In this document: positions 37,823 through 46,913 of the stretch, piece after piece
Layout: each line of letters opens with the position of its first letter
Position numbering within the stretch: the stretch's first letter is position 1
DNA from: Micromonospora lupini
GTDB lineage: Bacteria; Actinomycetota; Actinomycetes; Mycobacteriales; Micromonosporaceae
Assembly (NCBI RefSeq): GCF_026342015.1
Contig: NZ_JAPENL010000002.1
Span: 501,001 to 565,000 of the forward strand
Length of the DNA: 64,000 bases
Direction: 5' to 3'
Position numbers and translations under genes: made by a program
Notes under the pieces: generated by a model
The model's database searches: none
What the model saw: the letters and a program-made list of their open reading frames with translations, nothing else
Told to the model about the DNA's origin: nothing

Positions 37823-39010
37823 GTGACGACGACCGATGTCGACCCGCTGGTGGCCCGGATGCGGCCGTTCGGCACGACGATCTTCGCCGAGATGTCCGCC
37901 CTCGCCGTACGGACCGGATCGGTCAACCTGGGCCAGGGCTTCCCGGACACGGACGGCCCGCCGGAGATGCTGGCCGCCGCCGCCGAGGCGCTGCGCGGCG
38001 GGCAGAACCAGTACCCGCCCGGCCCGGGGATACCCGCCCTGCGCGCGGCCGTGGCGGCCCACCAGCGGCGGTTCCACGACCTGGCGTACGACCCGGACGG
38101 CGAGATCGTGATCACGGCGGGCGCGACCGAGGCGGTGGCGGCAAGCATCCTCGCGCTGTGCGAGCCGGGCGACGAGGTGGTCTGCTTCGAGCCGTACTAC
38201 GACTCGTACGCCGCCTCGATCGCGCTGGCCGGCGCGGTCCGGCGGCCGGTCACGCTGCGTCCCGGCGCGGACGGCCGGTACGCCTTCGACCCGGCGGCGC
38301 TGCGGGCGGCGTTCGGGCCGCGTACCCGGCTGGTGCTGCTCAACTCACCGCACAATCCGACCGGCAAGGTGTTCACGCCGGCCGAGTTGGCGCTGGTTGC
38401 CGAGCTGTGCCAGGAGTACGGCACGTACGCGGTCACCGACGAGGTCTACGAGCACCTCGTGTTCACGGACGCGTCCAGCCCGCACGTGCCGCTGGCCGCG
38501 CTGCCCGGCATGTGGGAGCGGACGCTGCGCATCTCGTCGGCCGGCAAGACGTTCTCCTGCACCGGTTGGAAGGTCGGCTGGGCGAGCGGCCCGGCGGCGC
38601 TGGTCTCGGCGGTGCTGCGGGTGAAGCAGTTCCTCACCTATGTCAACGCCGCGCCACTGCAACCGGCGGTGGCCGTGGCGCTGGCCCTGCCCGACGACTA
38701 CTACACGGGTTTCCGAGACAGTCTCCAGCAGCGGCGTGACCAGCTCGTCGGTGGTCTGACCGACGCCGGGTTCGAGGTGTTCGACTCGGAGGGCACGTAC
38801 TTCGTCACCGCCGACATCACCGCCCTCGGCGGCGTCGACGGGGTGGAGTTCTGCCGCTCGTTGCCGGAGCGCTGCGGCGTGGTGGCCGTGCCGACCCAGG
38901 TCTTCTACGACGACGCCGAGGCCGGCCGGCGACTGGTCCGGTTCGCGTTCTGCAAGCGCCCGGAGGTGCTGACCGAGGCGGTCACCCGGTTGCGCGCCCT
39001 GACCCGCTGA
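37823..39010 (+). CDS. PLP-dependent class I aminotransferase (DapC/YbdL-like)
   Basis: A 395-residue fold-type I aminotransferase. The PLP-binding Lys is in SSAGKTFSCTGWKVGW, the Asn/Asp contacts are in LLNSPHNPTGKVF and VTDEVYEHLVF, and a C-terminal Arg is in LVRFAFCKRPEVL. The N-terminal NLGQGFPDTDGP and NQYPPGPGIPALR place it with the methionine/kynurenine-type and the mycobacterial succinyl-diaminopimelate aminotransferase (DapC) group. The substrate therefore is uncertain. GTG 37823 follows a weak AGG. Confidence 0.9.
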   Translation: MTTTDVDPLVARMRPFGTTIFAEMSALAVRTGSVNLGQGFPDTDGPPEMLAAAAEALRGGQNQYPPGPGIPALRAAVAAHQRRFHDLAYDPDGEIVITAGATEAVAASILALCEPGDEVVCFEPYYDSYAASIALAGAVRRPVTLRPGADGRYAFDPAALRAAFGPRTRLVLLNSPHNPTGKVFTPAELALVAELCQEYGTYAVTDEVYEHLVFTDASSPHVPLAALPGMWERTLRISSAGKTFSCTGWKVGWASGPAALVSAVLRVKQFLTYVNAAPLQPAVAVALALPDDYYTGFRDSLQQRRDQLVGGLTDAGFEVFDSEGTYFVTADITALGGVDGVEFCRSLPERCGVVAVPTQVFYDDAEAGRRLVRFAFCKRPEVLTEAVTRLRALTR

Positions 39011-39040
39011 CGCGCCGGGCGAACGCCCCGGCCGGCTCGG

Positions 39041-40399
39041 CTACGACGCGGCGGGGCTGGCGGTACGCACGAGGGCGGCGATCCGCTCGGCGACCTCGCG
39101 GGCCGTCGCCTCGGTGGCGGCCTCGACCATCACCCGGACGAGCGGTTCGGTGCCCGACGGGCGCAGCAGCACCCGGCCGGTCTCGCCCAGCTCCGCCTCG
39201 GCCCGCTCGACCTCGGCACGGACGGCAGGCGCGGCGGCGCCGACGGTACGGTCGCCGACCGGCACGTTGATCAGCACCTGCGGCAGTTTGGTGACCACGG
39301 ACGCCAGCTCGGCGAGGGACTTGCCGGTCGCGGCCATCCGGGCCATCAGGTGCAGGCCGGTGAGGACGCCGTCGCCGGTGGTGGCGTGCGCGGGCATGAC
39401 GATGTGGCCGCTCTGCTCGCCGCCGAGCGCCAGCTCGGAGGCGCGCAGCTCCTCCAGCACGTACCGGTCGCCGACCTTGGTCTCGATCAGCCGGATGCCC
39501 TGCGCGGACATCGCCAGCCGCAGGCCGAGGTTGCTCATCACGGTGGCCACCAGGGTGTCCTGGGTGAGCGTGCCGGCCTCCCGCATGGCAAGCGCGAGGA
39601 TCGCCATCAGCTGGTCGCCGTCGACCTCGTCGCCGTCCGCGGTGACCGCCAGGCAGCGGTCGGCGTCACCGTCGTGGGCGATGCCCAGGTGGGCGCCGTG
39701 CTCGACGACGGCCTCGCGCAGCGCCTCGATGTGGTTGGAGCCGCAGTCGTCGTTGATGTTGAGCCCGTCGGGCTCGGCGTGGATCGCGATGACCTCGGCC
39801 CCGGCCTCCCGGTACGCGACGGGGGCGACCTCGGCGGCGGCGCCGTTGGCGCAGTCGACGACGACCTTGATCCCTTCGAGCCGGTGCGGCACGGTGCTCA
39901 CGAGGTGCTGGACGTAGTGGTCCGCGCCGTCGAGCAGGTCGTGCACCCGCCCGACGCCGGCGCCGACGGGTCGGTCCCAGGCGGTGGTGGCGTTCGTCTC
40001 GACGGCCGCCTCGATCCGCAGCTCGATCTCGTCGGGCAGCTTGTGCCCGCCGGCGGCGAAGAGCTTGATGCCGTTGTCCGGCATGGGGTTGTGTGACGCG
40101 GAGAGCATCACCCCGAGGTCGGCCTTCGCCTCGGCGGTGAGGAACGCCACGGCAGGGGTGGGCAGCACGCCGACGCGTACCACGTTGGCGCCGGCGCTGG
40201 TCAGCCCGGCCACGACCGCGGCCTCCAGCATCTCCCCGCTGGCCCGGGTGTCCCGGCCCACGACGGCGAGCGGCGGATGGCTGCGGTCCGTCTCGGCGAG
40301 CGTGTGCGCGGCGGCCACGGCGAGTGCGAGCGCCAACTCGGGCGTGAGATCAGCGTTCGCCCGCCCGCGTACGCCGTCCGTGCCGAACAACCGACCCAT
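39041..40399 (-). CDS. glmM: Phosphoglucosamine mutase
   Basis: A 452-residue phosphohexomutase converting GlcN-6-P to GlcN-1-P, the step after GlmS. It begins [12 protein letters not shown], as GlmM proteins do. The phosphoserine is in [14 protein letters not shown], the Mg loop is [10 protein letters not shown], sugar binding is GGEQSGHI, and the phosphate loop is [15 protein letters not shown] 40399 follows GGAGG at nine bases. It lies 117 bases after rpsI on the same strand, separated by a strong hairpin. Confidence 0.97.
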   Translation of the reverse strand: MGRLFGTDGVRGRANADLTPELALALAVAAAHTLAETDRSHPPLAVVGRDTRASGEMLEAAVVAGLTSAGANVVRVGVLPTPAVAFLTAEAKADLGVMLSASHNPMPDNGIKLFAAGGHKLPDEIELRIEAAVETNATTAWDRPVGAGVGRVHDLLDGADHYVQHLVSTVPHRLEGIKVVVDCANGAAAEVAPVAYREAGAEVIAIHAEPDGLNINDDCGSNHIEALREAVVEHGAHLGIAHDGDADRCLAVTADGDEVDGDQLMAILALAMREAGTLTQDTLVATVMSNLGLRLAMSAQGIRLIETKVGDRYVLEELRASELALGGEQSGHIVMPAHATTGDGVLTGLHLMARMAATGKSLAELASVVTKLPQVLINVPVGDRTVGAAAPAVRAEVERAEAELGETGRVLLRPSGTEPLVRVMVEAATEATAREVAERIAALVRTASPAAS

Positions 40400-40443
40400 A
40401 CCCGCCAACCTCCGATGAGCACTACCGAGAAGGAGAAAGCGGA

Positions 40444-40487
40444 ACGGCCGGCCCACCTCCCCGGTCGAGGGGAGGCGGACCGGCCGT
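40444..40487 (-). terminator. Terminator of the rplM-rpsI operon
   Basis: A 19-bp stem with two mismatches (40444-40462 with 40469-40487) and the loop ggtcga begins about 30 bases after the rpsI stop on the minus strand, upstream of glmM. Confidence 0.75.
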
Positions 40488-40516
40488 CCGTCAGAAGTAC
40501 AACGCGCTGGAAAAGA

Positions 40517-40999
40517 TCAGCGCTTCGAGTACTGGGGAGCCTTACGGGCCTTCTTGAGGCCGTACTTCTTGCTCTCCTTGACCCGGGCGTCCCGGGTGAG
40601 GAAGCCGGCCTTCTTGAGGGCCGGGCGGTCGTCCGGCTCGTTGATGATCAGCGCGCGGGCGATGCCGAGACGGAGCGCACCGGCCTGGCCGGTGGTGCCG
40701 CCGCCACGCAGGTTGGCGATGACGTCGAACTGCTCGGGCTTCTCGGCGGTGACCAGCGGGTCCTTGATGAGCTGCTGGTGCACCTTGCTCGGGAAGTACG
40801 CCTCGAGGTCCTGGCCGTTGCAGGTGATCTTGCCGGTGCCCGGGACGAGGCGAACCCGGACGATGGCCTCCTTGCGGCGGCCCACGGTCTGGATCGGCCG
40901 GTCACCACGAGGCGCGCGGGCAACGGGCGCCGGCGCCTCGGTGACCTCGGGGGCCTCCGTGGCTTCCGGGGCGGCCTCGGTCTCGATGATGTCGGTCAT
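40517..40999 (-). CDS. rpsI: 30S ribosomal protein S9
   Basis: A 160-residue S9. The core (about residues 40-160) has [20 protein letters not shown], the central [19 protein letters not shown] and the C-terminal [17 protein letters not shown] that reaches the P-site tRNA. The N-terminal 35 residues are an acidic Glu/Ala/Pro extension, as usual in actinobacteria. ATG 40999 follows AGGAAG; it begins 20 bases after rplM. Confidence 0.97.
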   Translation of the reverse strand: MTDIIETEAAPEATEAPEVTEAPAPVARAPRGDRPIQTVGRRKEAIVRVRLVPGTGKITCNGQDLEAYFPSKVHQQLIKDPLVTAEKPEQFDVIANLRGGGTTGQAGALRLGIARALIINEPDDRPALKKAGFLTRDARVKESKKYGLKKARKAPQYSKR

Positions 41000-41019
41000 G
41001 CTGCTTCCTTCGCCCGCGC

Positions 41020-41463
41020 TCACTGCGCGATCTGCTTGATCTCGAACGGCACCGGCTGCTGCGCGAGGTGCGGGTGCTCGGCGCCGGCGTAGACCTTCAG
41101 CTTCTTGATCAGCTGACGGCCGAGCTTGTTGTGCGGGAGCATCCCCTTCACAGCCAGCTCGATGGCCCGCTCGGGGCGCTTGGTCAGCAGCTCGTCGTAG
41201 CCGACCTGCTTCAGACCACCCGGGTAACCGGAGTGGCGGTAAGCGACCTTGGTCTGGCGCTTGTTGCCGGTCAGCGCAACCTTGCCCGCGTTCACGATGA
41301 CGACGAAGTCGCCCGTGTCGACGTGCGGCGCGAAAGTCGGCTTGTGCTTACCACGCAGCAACGTGGCGGCGTGGGTGGCCAGGCGGCCCAGCACGACATC
41401 AGAGGCGTCGATGACGTGCCACTGACGCTCGATCTCACCCGGCTTCGGGCTGTACGTACGCAC
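41020..41463 (-). CDS. rplM: 50S ribosomal protein L13
   Basis: A 147-residue L13, an early assembly protein of the large subunit. Motifs seen are [38 protein letters not shown] and [13 protein letters not shown], with the last [11 protein letters not shown] conserved. GTG 41463 gives [15 protein letters not shown], the family start. First gene of rplM-rpsI. Its upstream spacer (209 bases to narK) shows no further feature I can name. Confidence 0.97.
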   Translation of the reverse strand: MRTYSPKPGEIERQWHVIDASDVVLGRLATHAATLLRGKHKPTFAPHVDTGDFVVIVNAGKVALTGNKRQTKVAYRHSGYPGGLKQVGYDELLTKRPERAIELAVKGMLPHNKLGRQLIKKLKVYAGAEHPHLAQQPVPFEIKQIAQ

Positions 41464-41672
41464 AGGTCTACCTTGTCTCGTCGTCGGTCTGGGGTCGCGC
41501 GCCGAGGTGACCAGAGCTAGCAGGCCGGACCAGCGCGCACGAACGACCAAGCGTACCTGATAGGGCACGCCTCTGGATGTCGTACAACAGCAGGCAACGA
41601 TACCCGGCGCCCCATCGGCAGGTCAAAACGGGGGTGGGATGCCGCGCGGCGACGCGCCGGCCGTGACCCGGA

Positions 41673-43055
41673 TCATACCCCGGCGAGCCGGTGCGACCCC
41701 GGACGCCTGTAGACGACCCAGGTCACCGCGATGCACAGCGCGTACCAGCCGATGAACGCCAGGTAGGCGGCATCGGCGTTGCCGGAGCCGAGGAACGACT
41801 GACGGAAGGCGATGTTGACGAGCACCCCGCCGGAGGCGCCGATCGCGCCGGCGATGCCGATCAACGCGCCGGTCATCCTCCGCGCCCACCGCGCGGCGGC
41901 CTCCGGGTCGCGTGTGCCGGCGGCCACGGCGTCCGCCGCCCGGGCCCGGAAGATCGCCGGGATCATCTTGTACGTGGAGCCGTTGCCGACGCCGGAGAAG
42001 ACGAAGAGGGCGAGGAACCCGGCCAGGTAGAGCCCGAACGAGCGCTCGCGGGCTGCGTACAGCACCGTGCCGGCGCCGAGCGCCATCGCCACGAAGTTCC
42101 AGAAGGTCACCCGGGCCCCGCCGAGCCGATCGGCGAGGTGGCCGCCCAGCGGCCGGATCAGCGAGCCCACAAGCGGCCCGAGGAAGGTCAGCCAGGCGGC
42201 GTCGACGGGGGTGGGGAACCGCTCGGCGAACTGGAGCTGGAGCACCTGGCCGAACGCGAAGCCGAACCCGATGAACGAGCCGAAGGTGCCGATGTAGAGC
42301 AGCGACATGATCCAGGTGTGCGGGTCCCGGGCGGCCTCGCGCAGCGCACCGGGCTCGTTGCGCGCGCCGGGCACGGTGTCCAGCCAGCGGGTCGCCGCCA
42401 GCGCGGCCAGCACGATCAGCGGCAGGTAGACGGCGGGCACCAGCCGGGGGTACGCCGCGCCGGCGGTGGCGAGCACCGCCAGTCCGACCAGCTGCACCGC
42501 GGGTACGCCGAGGTTGCCGCCACCGGCGTTGAGCCCGAGGGCCCGCCCCTTGAGCCGGGACGGGTAGAACAGGTTGATGTTCGCCATCGAGGAGGCGAAG
42601 TTGCCGCCGCCGACGCCCGTGAGGCAGGCGAGCACCATCAGTGTGGAGTAGGACACCCCGGGTTCCAGCAGCACAGTCATCGGCACCGTCGGGACCAGCA
42701 GCAGCAGCGCGCTGATAGTCGTCCAGCGCCGTCCGCCGAAGCGGGCCACCGCCAGTGTGTACGGCAGCCTCAGCACCGCCCCCAGCGCGGCCGGCACGGC
42801 GGTGAGCAGGAACTTGCCGGCCGGGTCGATGCCGTACGCGGGGCCGAGGAAGAGCACTGTCACCGACCAGAGGCTCCACACGGAGAAGCCGACGTGCTCG
42901 GCGAAGATCGACACCCAGAGGTTGCGGCGGGCGATGGGGGCGCCTGTCGTACGCCAGAAGTCGGGGTCCTCGGGCCGCCAGTCCTCCAGCGGAGGTCGAC
43001 GCCCGGCGACGGCGGGTGGCGCGGTGGTGACTGCGGTGCTGGTGAGCGTGCTCAC
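41673..43055 (-). CDS. narK: Nitrate/nitrite transporter of the major facilitator superfamily
   Basis: A 460-residue MFS protein with twelve hydrophobic segments. The nitrate porter signatures are present: GVGGGNFASSMANINLFYP (motif with paired glycines in helix 5) and FSGVGNGSTYKMIP (helix 11), plus conserved arginines in the half-barrels. It imports nitrate or exchanges nitrite. GTG 43055 follows GAGGAGGAG. It is oriented away from the nitrate reductase operon, but a GlnR-like site lies 50 bases upstream, linking both to nitrogen control. Confidence 0.93.
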   Translation of the reverse strand: MSTLTSTAVTTAPPAVAGRRPPLEDWRPEDPDFWRTTGAPIARRNLWVSIFAEHVGFSVWSLWSVTVLFLGPAYGIDPAGKFLLTAVPAALGAVLRLPYTLAVARFGGRRWTTISALLLLVPTVPMTVLLEPGVSYSTLMVLACLTGVGGGNFASSMANINLFYPSRLKGRALGLNAGGGNLGVPAVQLVGLAVLATAGAAYPRLVPAVYLPLIVLAALAATRWLDTVPGARNEPGALREAARDPHTWIMSLLYIGTFGSFIGFGFAFGQVLQLQFAERFPTPVDAAWLTFLGPLVGSLIRPLGGHLADRLGGARVTFWNFVAMALGAGTVLYAARERSFGLYLAGFLALFVFSGVGNGSTYKMIPAIFRARAADAVAAGTRDPEAAARWARRMTGALIGIAGAIGASGGVLVNIAFRQSFLGSGNADAAYLAFIGWYALCIAVTWVVYRRPGSHRLAGV

Positions 43056-43104
43056 GGCGGCTCCTCCTCGTCGATGCGACGAGGTGGAACGCTAGGAAGG
43101 CGGG

Positions 43105-43142
43105 GTTACCTGGCAGTGCCCGTCACGGGTCGGCCCGGAAAC
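43105..43142 (+). promoter_or_regulatory. Candidate GlnR operator upstream of narK
   Basis: GTTAC, six bases, GTGCC, six bases, GGGTC, six bases, GAAAC. The outer two pentamers match the GlnR consensus (gTnAc and GaAAc) exactly and spacing is exact; the inner two match poorly. It ends 50-87 bases before the narK start. Confidence 0.5.
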
Positions 43143-43186
43143 GGCTGCCGCACCACGGGCCTGCGGCGATGGTGAGGTAGGGAGGC

Positions 43187-43480
43187 TCAGAGCTCCTGGA
43201 GGATGCGCAGGGCGCGACCGACCCGGAGCATGGTGTCGGTGTCGGCGACGTCCACGCACTCGCTGAACCACTTCTTCATCGGCGCGGAGATCCGGTCGGG
43301 CATCACCACGTACCGGCCCATCGACACGGCCAGGGGCGAGTCGCGCAGCAGCGACTCCTCGACCACCTCGACCACGATCACGATGGGCACGTCTGTGGAG
43401 TTGTAGACGTCCGAGCTGATCACGAGCCCGAGGCGTTCCCGGGCGCCCTCGATGCGCCAGACCTCGCCCCTACGCAGCAC
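43187..43480 (-). CDS. mazF: PemK/MazF-type toxin
   Basis: A 97-residue MazF-fold endoribonuclease toxin. It opens with LRRGEVWRIEGARERLGLVIS, with the RRGEVW motif usual in MazF, and the VMPDRISAPMKKWF segment follows the core strands. The product of such genes cleaves mRNA when free of antitoxin. GTG 43480 overlaps the antitoxin stop by 11 bases, so the two are coupled. It lies between narK and the nitrate reductase operon. Confidence 0.85.
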   Translation of the reverse strand: MLRRGEVWRIEGARERLGLVISSDVYNSTDVPIVIVVEVVEESLLRDSPLAVSMGRYVVMPDRISAPMKKWFSECVDVADTDTMLRVGRALRILQEL

Positions 43481-43727
43481 GCGGCCGTCCGCCGGCGAAG
43501 AGGTCGTTGACCATGCCCACCTCGCGGGCGTCGGCGAGGGCTGCGGACTCCAGGTCGAGGCCGGCGCGGCCCACGGCGGCGGCGTGCGCGGTGAAGACCT
43601 CGCGCAGCGCCTTCTCGCGGGCGGCCTGGTCCATCCACGCCGAGAGGGAGAGCCCTTCGCGCTTGGCGAAGCGTCGGGCGTCCTCGATCGTCTCGTCCGT
43701 GAACGACAGCGTCACCTTGGCAGTCAT
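43470..43727 (-). CDS. Antitoxin, MazE-like with ribbon-helix-helix N-terminus
   Basis: An 85-residue protein. The N-terminus KVTLSFTDETIEDARRFAKREG then SLSAWMDQAAREKALRE has the ribbon-helix-helix pattern (strand, two helices), and the C-terminal ADAREVGMVNDLFAGGR is the likely toxin-binding tail. It precedes and overlaps mazF, the usual order for such a module. Confidence 0.82.
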   Translation of the reverse strand: MTAKVTLSFTDETIEDARRFAKREGLSLSAWMDQAAREKALREVFTAHAAAVGRAGLDLESAALADAREVGMVNDLFAGGRPRAA

Positions 43728-43810
43728 GCCGCTGAGACTACCCAGCGGTATGACCGTCAGTCATCCACACGTCGGCCGGCTCGCCCCCGGCCGCCGAAAC
43801 GCCCATACCG

Positions 43811-44506
43811 TCACCGGGCCCGGCCACCGAACACGGCGAAGCGCCACTCCTTGAAGTAGCAGTCGACGTCGACCAGGTCGGCCTCGGCGAGCCACCGGCA
43901 CTGGTCGGCGACGGTCGCCGGCCTGTCGTGCCGCATCCGCTCCCGGGAAGCCGCGATCTCGTCGGTGGACGCGCCCAGCTCGGTGATCCGCGCCAGCCAC
44001 ACCTCGTCGTAGCGCCGGTCCAGGGCCGGTGTCGGGCCGGCCACCTGCTCGGCGTTGACGAAGACGCCACCGGGCACGAGTGACGCGGCGGCCCGCCGGT
44101 AGAGCGTCCGCTTGCCGTTGTCGTCCAGGTGGTGGATCGCCAGCGCGCTGACCACCGCGTCGTACCGGCCGGGCGGCAGCTCGTCGGACAGGTCGGCCCG
44201 GACGGTCCGGTGCGGCACGCCCCGGTCGCGCAACTGCTCGGTGGCGCGGGCGAGCATGGCCGGCGCCCCGTCCACCAGGGTCAGCCGAACCCCGGGCACC
44301 GCCGCGGCGAGCAGCAGCGAGAGCAGGCCGGTGCCCGCGCCCAGGTCCAACACCTCAGGCGTACGGCCGGCGGCCAGCGCGGCGCGCAGTGGTGGCGCCG
44401 CCACCTCGACGGCCGCGCCGTAGAACGCGTCGAAGCAGGGGATCAGTCGCCGACGCGCCTCGTCGTAGGTGCCGGCCACCGCGTCGAAGACGTCCGCCAC
44501 GCTCAT
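43811..44506 (-). CDS. Class I SAM-dependent methyltransferase
   Basis: A 231-residue methyltransferase. Motif I is VLDLGAGTGLLSLLLA (about residues 51-66), then TLVDGAPAMLARA and the post-motif DAVVSALAIHHLDD. The N-terminus VADVFDAVAGTYDEARRRLIP is common in small-molecule methyltransferases. Substrate unknown. ATG 44506 follows GGGAG. Its upstream 274 bases are shared with the divergent nitrate reductase operon and contain the 20-bp-arm hairpin and a GlnR-like box. Confidence 0.88.
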   Translation of the reverse strand: MSVADVFDAVAGTYDEARRRLIPCFDAFYGAAVEVAAPPLRAALAAGRTPEVLDLGAGTGLLSLLLAAAVPGVRLTLVDGAPAMLARATEQLRDRGVPHRTVRADLSDELPPGRYDAVVSALAIHHLDDNGKRTLYRRAAASLVPGGVFVNAEQVAGPTPALDRRYDEVWLARITELGASTDEIAASRERMRHDRPATVADQCRWLAEADLVDVDCYFKEWRFAVFGGRAR

Positions 44507-44581
44507 CAGCGTCTCCCAAACTTTGAGACAGATTTCCCACATTATAAACACCACATACCGGGGATGCCCTCGACCTGCCCA

Positions 44582-44628
44582 GATCTTGGACAGTTTCCGT
44601 TGCGCGAGAACGGAAACTGTCCAAGATC
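44582..44628. repeat. Perfect 20-bp-arm inverted repeat (REP-like)
   Basis: Left arm 44582-44601 and right arm 44609-44628 are fully complementary around gcgcgag. The left arm begins GATCTTGGACAG, which matches the palindrome half at 10160-10172 except for one base. It lies in a divergent spacer, so it is not needed as a terminator. Confidence 0.75.
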
Positions 44629-44718
44629 CCCACGGAACCCGCCCCGGCCGCCGTTGGTTGGGGCGACCGTTGGCGACCAGCCGTTCTTCGGGTTGCCCCT
44701 GTGCGGTGTGAGCCCCAC

Positions 44719-44756
44719 TTGACAGGACCGAAACAGAAGGGACCCGGACCGGAAAC
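44719..44756 (+). promoter_or_regulatory. GlnR operator upstream of the nitrate reductase operon
   Basis: TTGAC, six bases, GAAAC, six bases, GACCC, six bases, GAAAC. Both b-pentamers are perfect, the first a-pentamer matches 4 of 5 and the second is degenerate; spacing is exactly a1-6-b1-6-a2-6-b2. It ends 24 bases before the nasC start. GlnR is the global nitrogen regulator of actinobacteria. Confidence 0.68.
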
Positions 44757-44780
44757 CGCCCGGCGGCACGCTTTCTGGAC

Positions 44781-46913
44781 ATGACAGACGGTGCACAGCC
44801 GGCAACTCGACCGGGGCGGACCCCCCGGGAGGTGGCGACGCACTGCCCGTACTGCGCCCTCCAGTGCGGGATGACGCTGCGCGAGGACGACGCCGGGGTG
44901 AGCGTGCTCCCCCGCCAGTTCCCCACCAACCGGGGCGGGCTCTGCCAGAAGGGCTGGACGTCCGCCGAGCTGCTCGACCACCCGGACCGGCTGACCACCC
45001 CACTGCTGCGCGACCCGGTCAGCGGCGAACTGCGCCCGGCGACCTGGGACGCCGCCCTGGACCGGGTCGCCAGCGGTCTGCGCGCCATCCAGGACAGCTC
45101 CGGTCGGGACGCGGTCGCCGTCTTCGGCGGCGGCGGATTGACGAACGAGAAGGCGTACGCGCTCGGAAAGTTCGCCAGGGTCGCGCTGCGCACCCGCAAC
45201 ATCGACTACAACGGACGGTTCTGCATGTCCTCGGCGGCCGCCGCCGGGCTGCGCGCCTTCGGCGTCGACCGGGGGCTGCCGTTTCCGCTTGCCGACCTCG
45301 GCCGGGCCGACACACTCCTGCTTGTCGGCGCCAACCCGGCGGAGACCATGCCGCCGCTGGTGCGGTGGCTCACCGAGCAGCGCCGGGGTGGCGGCCGGCT
45401 CATCGTCGTCGACCCCCGCGTCACCGCCACCGCCCGCCAGGCCGACCTGCACCTGCAACCGCTGCCGGGCACCGATCTCGCGGTGGCCAACGCGCTGCTG
45501 CACATCGCGGTCACCGAGGGCTGGGTCGACCAGGCGTACGTGGCCGAGCGGACCAGCGGCTTCGACGCGGTCCGCCGCAGCGTCGCCGCCTGGTGGCCGG
45601 CCCGCGCGGAACAGCTCTCCGGCGTGCCGGTGGCCGACCTGGAGGCGACCGCCCGGGCGCTGGGCACCGGCGGCCGCGTGATCATCCTGACCGCGCGCGG
45701 CGCCGAGCAGCACGCCAAGGGCGTCGACACCGTCAGCGCGTACGTCAATCTCGCTCTCGCTCTCGGCCTGCCCGGCCGCGAGGGCTCGGGGTACGGCTGC
45801 CTCACCGGCCAGGGCAACGGTCAGGGCGGGCGGGAGCACGGGCAGAAGGCCGACCAGCTCCCCGGCTACCGCAAGATCGACGACCCGGCGGCCCGGGAGC
45901 ACGTCGCCGGTGTGTGGGGCGTGCCGGCCGACGACCTGCCCGGCCCCGGCGTGCCGGCCTACCGACTGCTCGACTCGCTCGGCACCGCGGACGGCCCTCG
46001 GGCGTTGCTGGTGTTCGGTTCGAACCCGGTGGTCTCCGCTCCCCGGGCAGCCCGGATCGAGGGCCGGCTGCGCGACCTCGACCTGCTGGTCGTCGCCGAC
46101 CTGCTGCTCTCCGAGACGGCGGCGCTTGCCGACGTGGTGCTGCCCACCGCGCAGTGGGCCGAGGAGGACGGCACCATGACCAACCTGGAGGGCCGCGTGC
46201 TGCGTCGACGGGCGCTGCGCCCACCTCCGCCTGGCGTCCGGACCGACCTGGCCATCCTCTCCGACCTGGCGGCGCGGCTGGCCCCGGACCAGGCGGCCGC
46301 CACCGTCGCGACGGCGCGGTTTCCGGTCGACCCGGCCACCGTGTTCGCCGAGCTGCGCCGCGCCTCCGCCGGTGGGGTCGCCGACTACGCCGGGATCAGC
46401 TGGGACCGGATCGACGCCGACGACGGCGTCTTCTGGCCCTGCCCCAGCGCGGACGGGCCGGACACACCACGGCTCTTCGCCGACCGGTTCGGCACCCCGG
46501 ACGGCCGGGCCCGGTTCCACGCCGTGGACCACAGGCCCGCCGCCGAGGAGGTCTGCGCCACGTACCCCCTGCACTTCACCACCGGCCGGGTGCTGGCCCA
46601 GTACCAGTCCGGCACGCAGACCCGCCGGGTGGCCGCGCTGCGCCGCGCCGCGCCCGAGGCGTTCGTCGAGCTGCACCCCGACCTGGCGGCCCGGCTGGGC
46701 ATCGACGACGGCGACCCGGTGCGGGTCACGTCCCGCCGGGGTGAGCTGCGCGCGCCGGCCCGCCTCAGCACGGGGATCCGACCGGACACGGTCTTCGCGC
46801 CGTTCCACTGGCCCGGCGCCGGCCGGGCCAACTCGGTGACCAACGACGCGGTGGACCCGATCTCCGGGATGCCCGAGTTCAAGATCTGCGCGGTCCGGGT
46901 GGAGAAGGCATGA
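44781..46913 (+). CDS. nasC: Assimilatory nitrate reductase, molybdopterin catalytic subunit
   Basis: A 710-residue molybdopterin oxidoreductase of the NarB/NasC type reducing nitrate to nitrite. The N-terminal [4Fe-4S] cysteines are Cys22, Cys25, Cys29 and Cys55 (Cx2Cx3Cx25C). Visible MGD contacts include GGGGLTNEKAYALGKFAR, YNGRFCMSSAAAA and the dinucleotide-binding part QGNGQGGREHGQKADQLPGY; a molydop-binding beta-barrel domain ends the protein (about 590-700, LHFTTGRVLAQYQSGTQTRR). There is no Tat signal, so it acts in the cytosol. The start ATG lies 24 bases beyond a GlnR-like box. The stop overlaps the next gene. Confidence 0.93.
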   Translation: MTDGAQPATRPGRTPREVATHCPYCALQCGMTLREDDAGVSVLPRQFPTNRGGLCQKGWTSAELLDHPDRLTTPLLRDPVSGELRPATWDAALDRVASGLRAIQDSSGRDAVAVFGGGGLTNEKAYALGKFARVALRTRNIDYNGRFCMSSAAAAGLRAFGVDRGLPFPLADLGRADTLLLVGANPAETMPPLVRWLTEQRRGGGRLIVVDPRVTATARQADLHLQPLPGTDLAVANALLHIAVTEGWVDQAYVAERTSGFDAVRRSVAAWWPARAEQLSGVPVADLEATARALGTGGRVIILTARGAEQHAKGVDTVSAYVNLALALGLPGREGSGYGCLTGQGNGQGGREHGQKADQLPGYRKIDDPAAREHVAGVWGVPADDLPGPGVPAYRLLDSLGTADGPRALLVFGSNPVVSAPRAARIEGRLRDLDLLVVADLLLSETAALADVVLPTAQWAEEDGTMTNLEGRVLRRRALRPPPPGVRTDLAILSDLAARLAPDQAAATVATARFPVDPATVFAELRRASAGGVADYAGISWDRIDADDGVFWPCPSADGPDTPRLFADRFGTPDGRARFHAVDHRPAAEEVCATYPLHFTTGRVLAQYQSGTQTRRVAALRRAAPEAFVELHPDLAARLGIDDGDPVRVTSRRGELRAPARLSTGIRPDTVFAPFHWPGAGRANSVTNDAVDPISGMPEFKICAVRVEKA

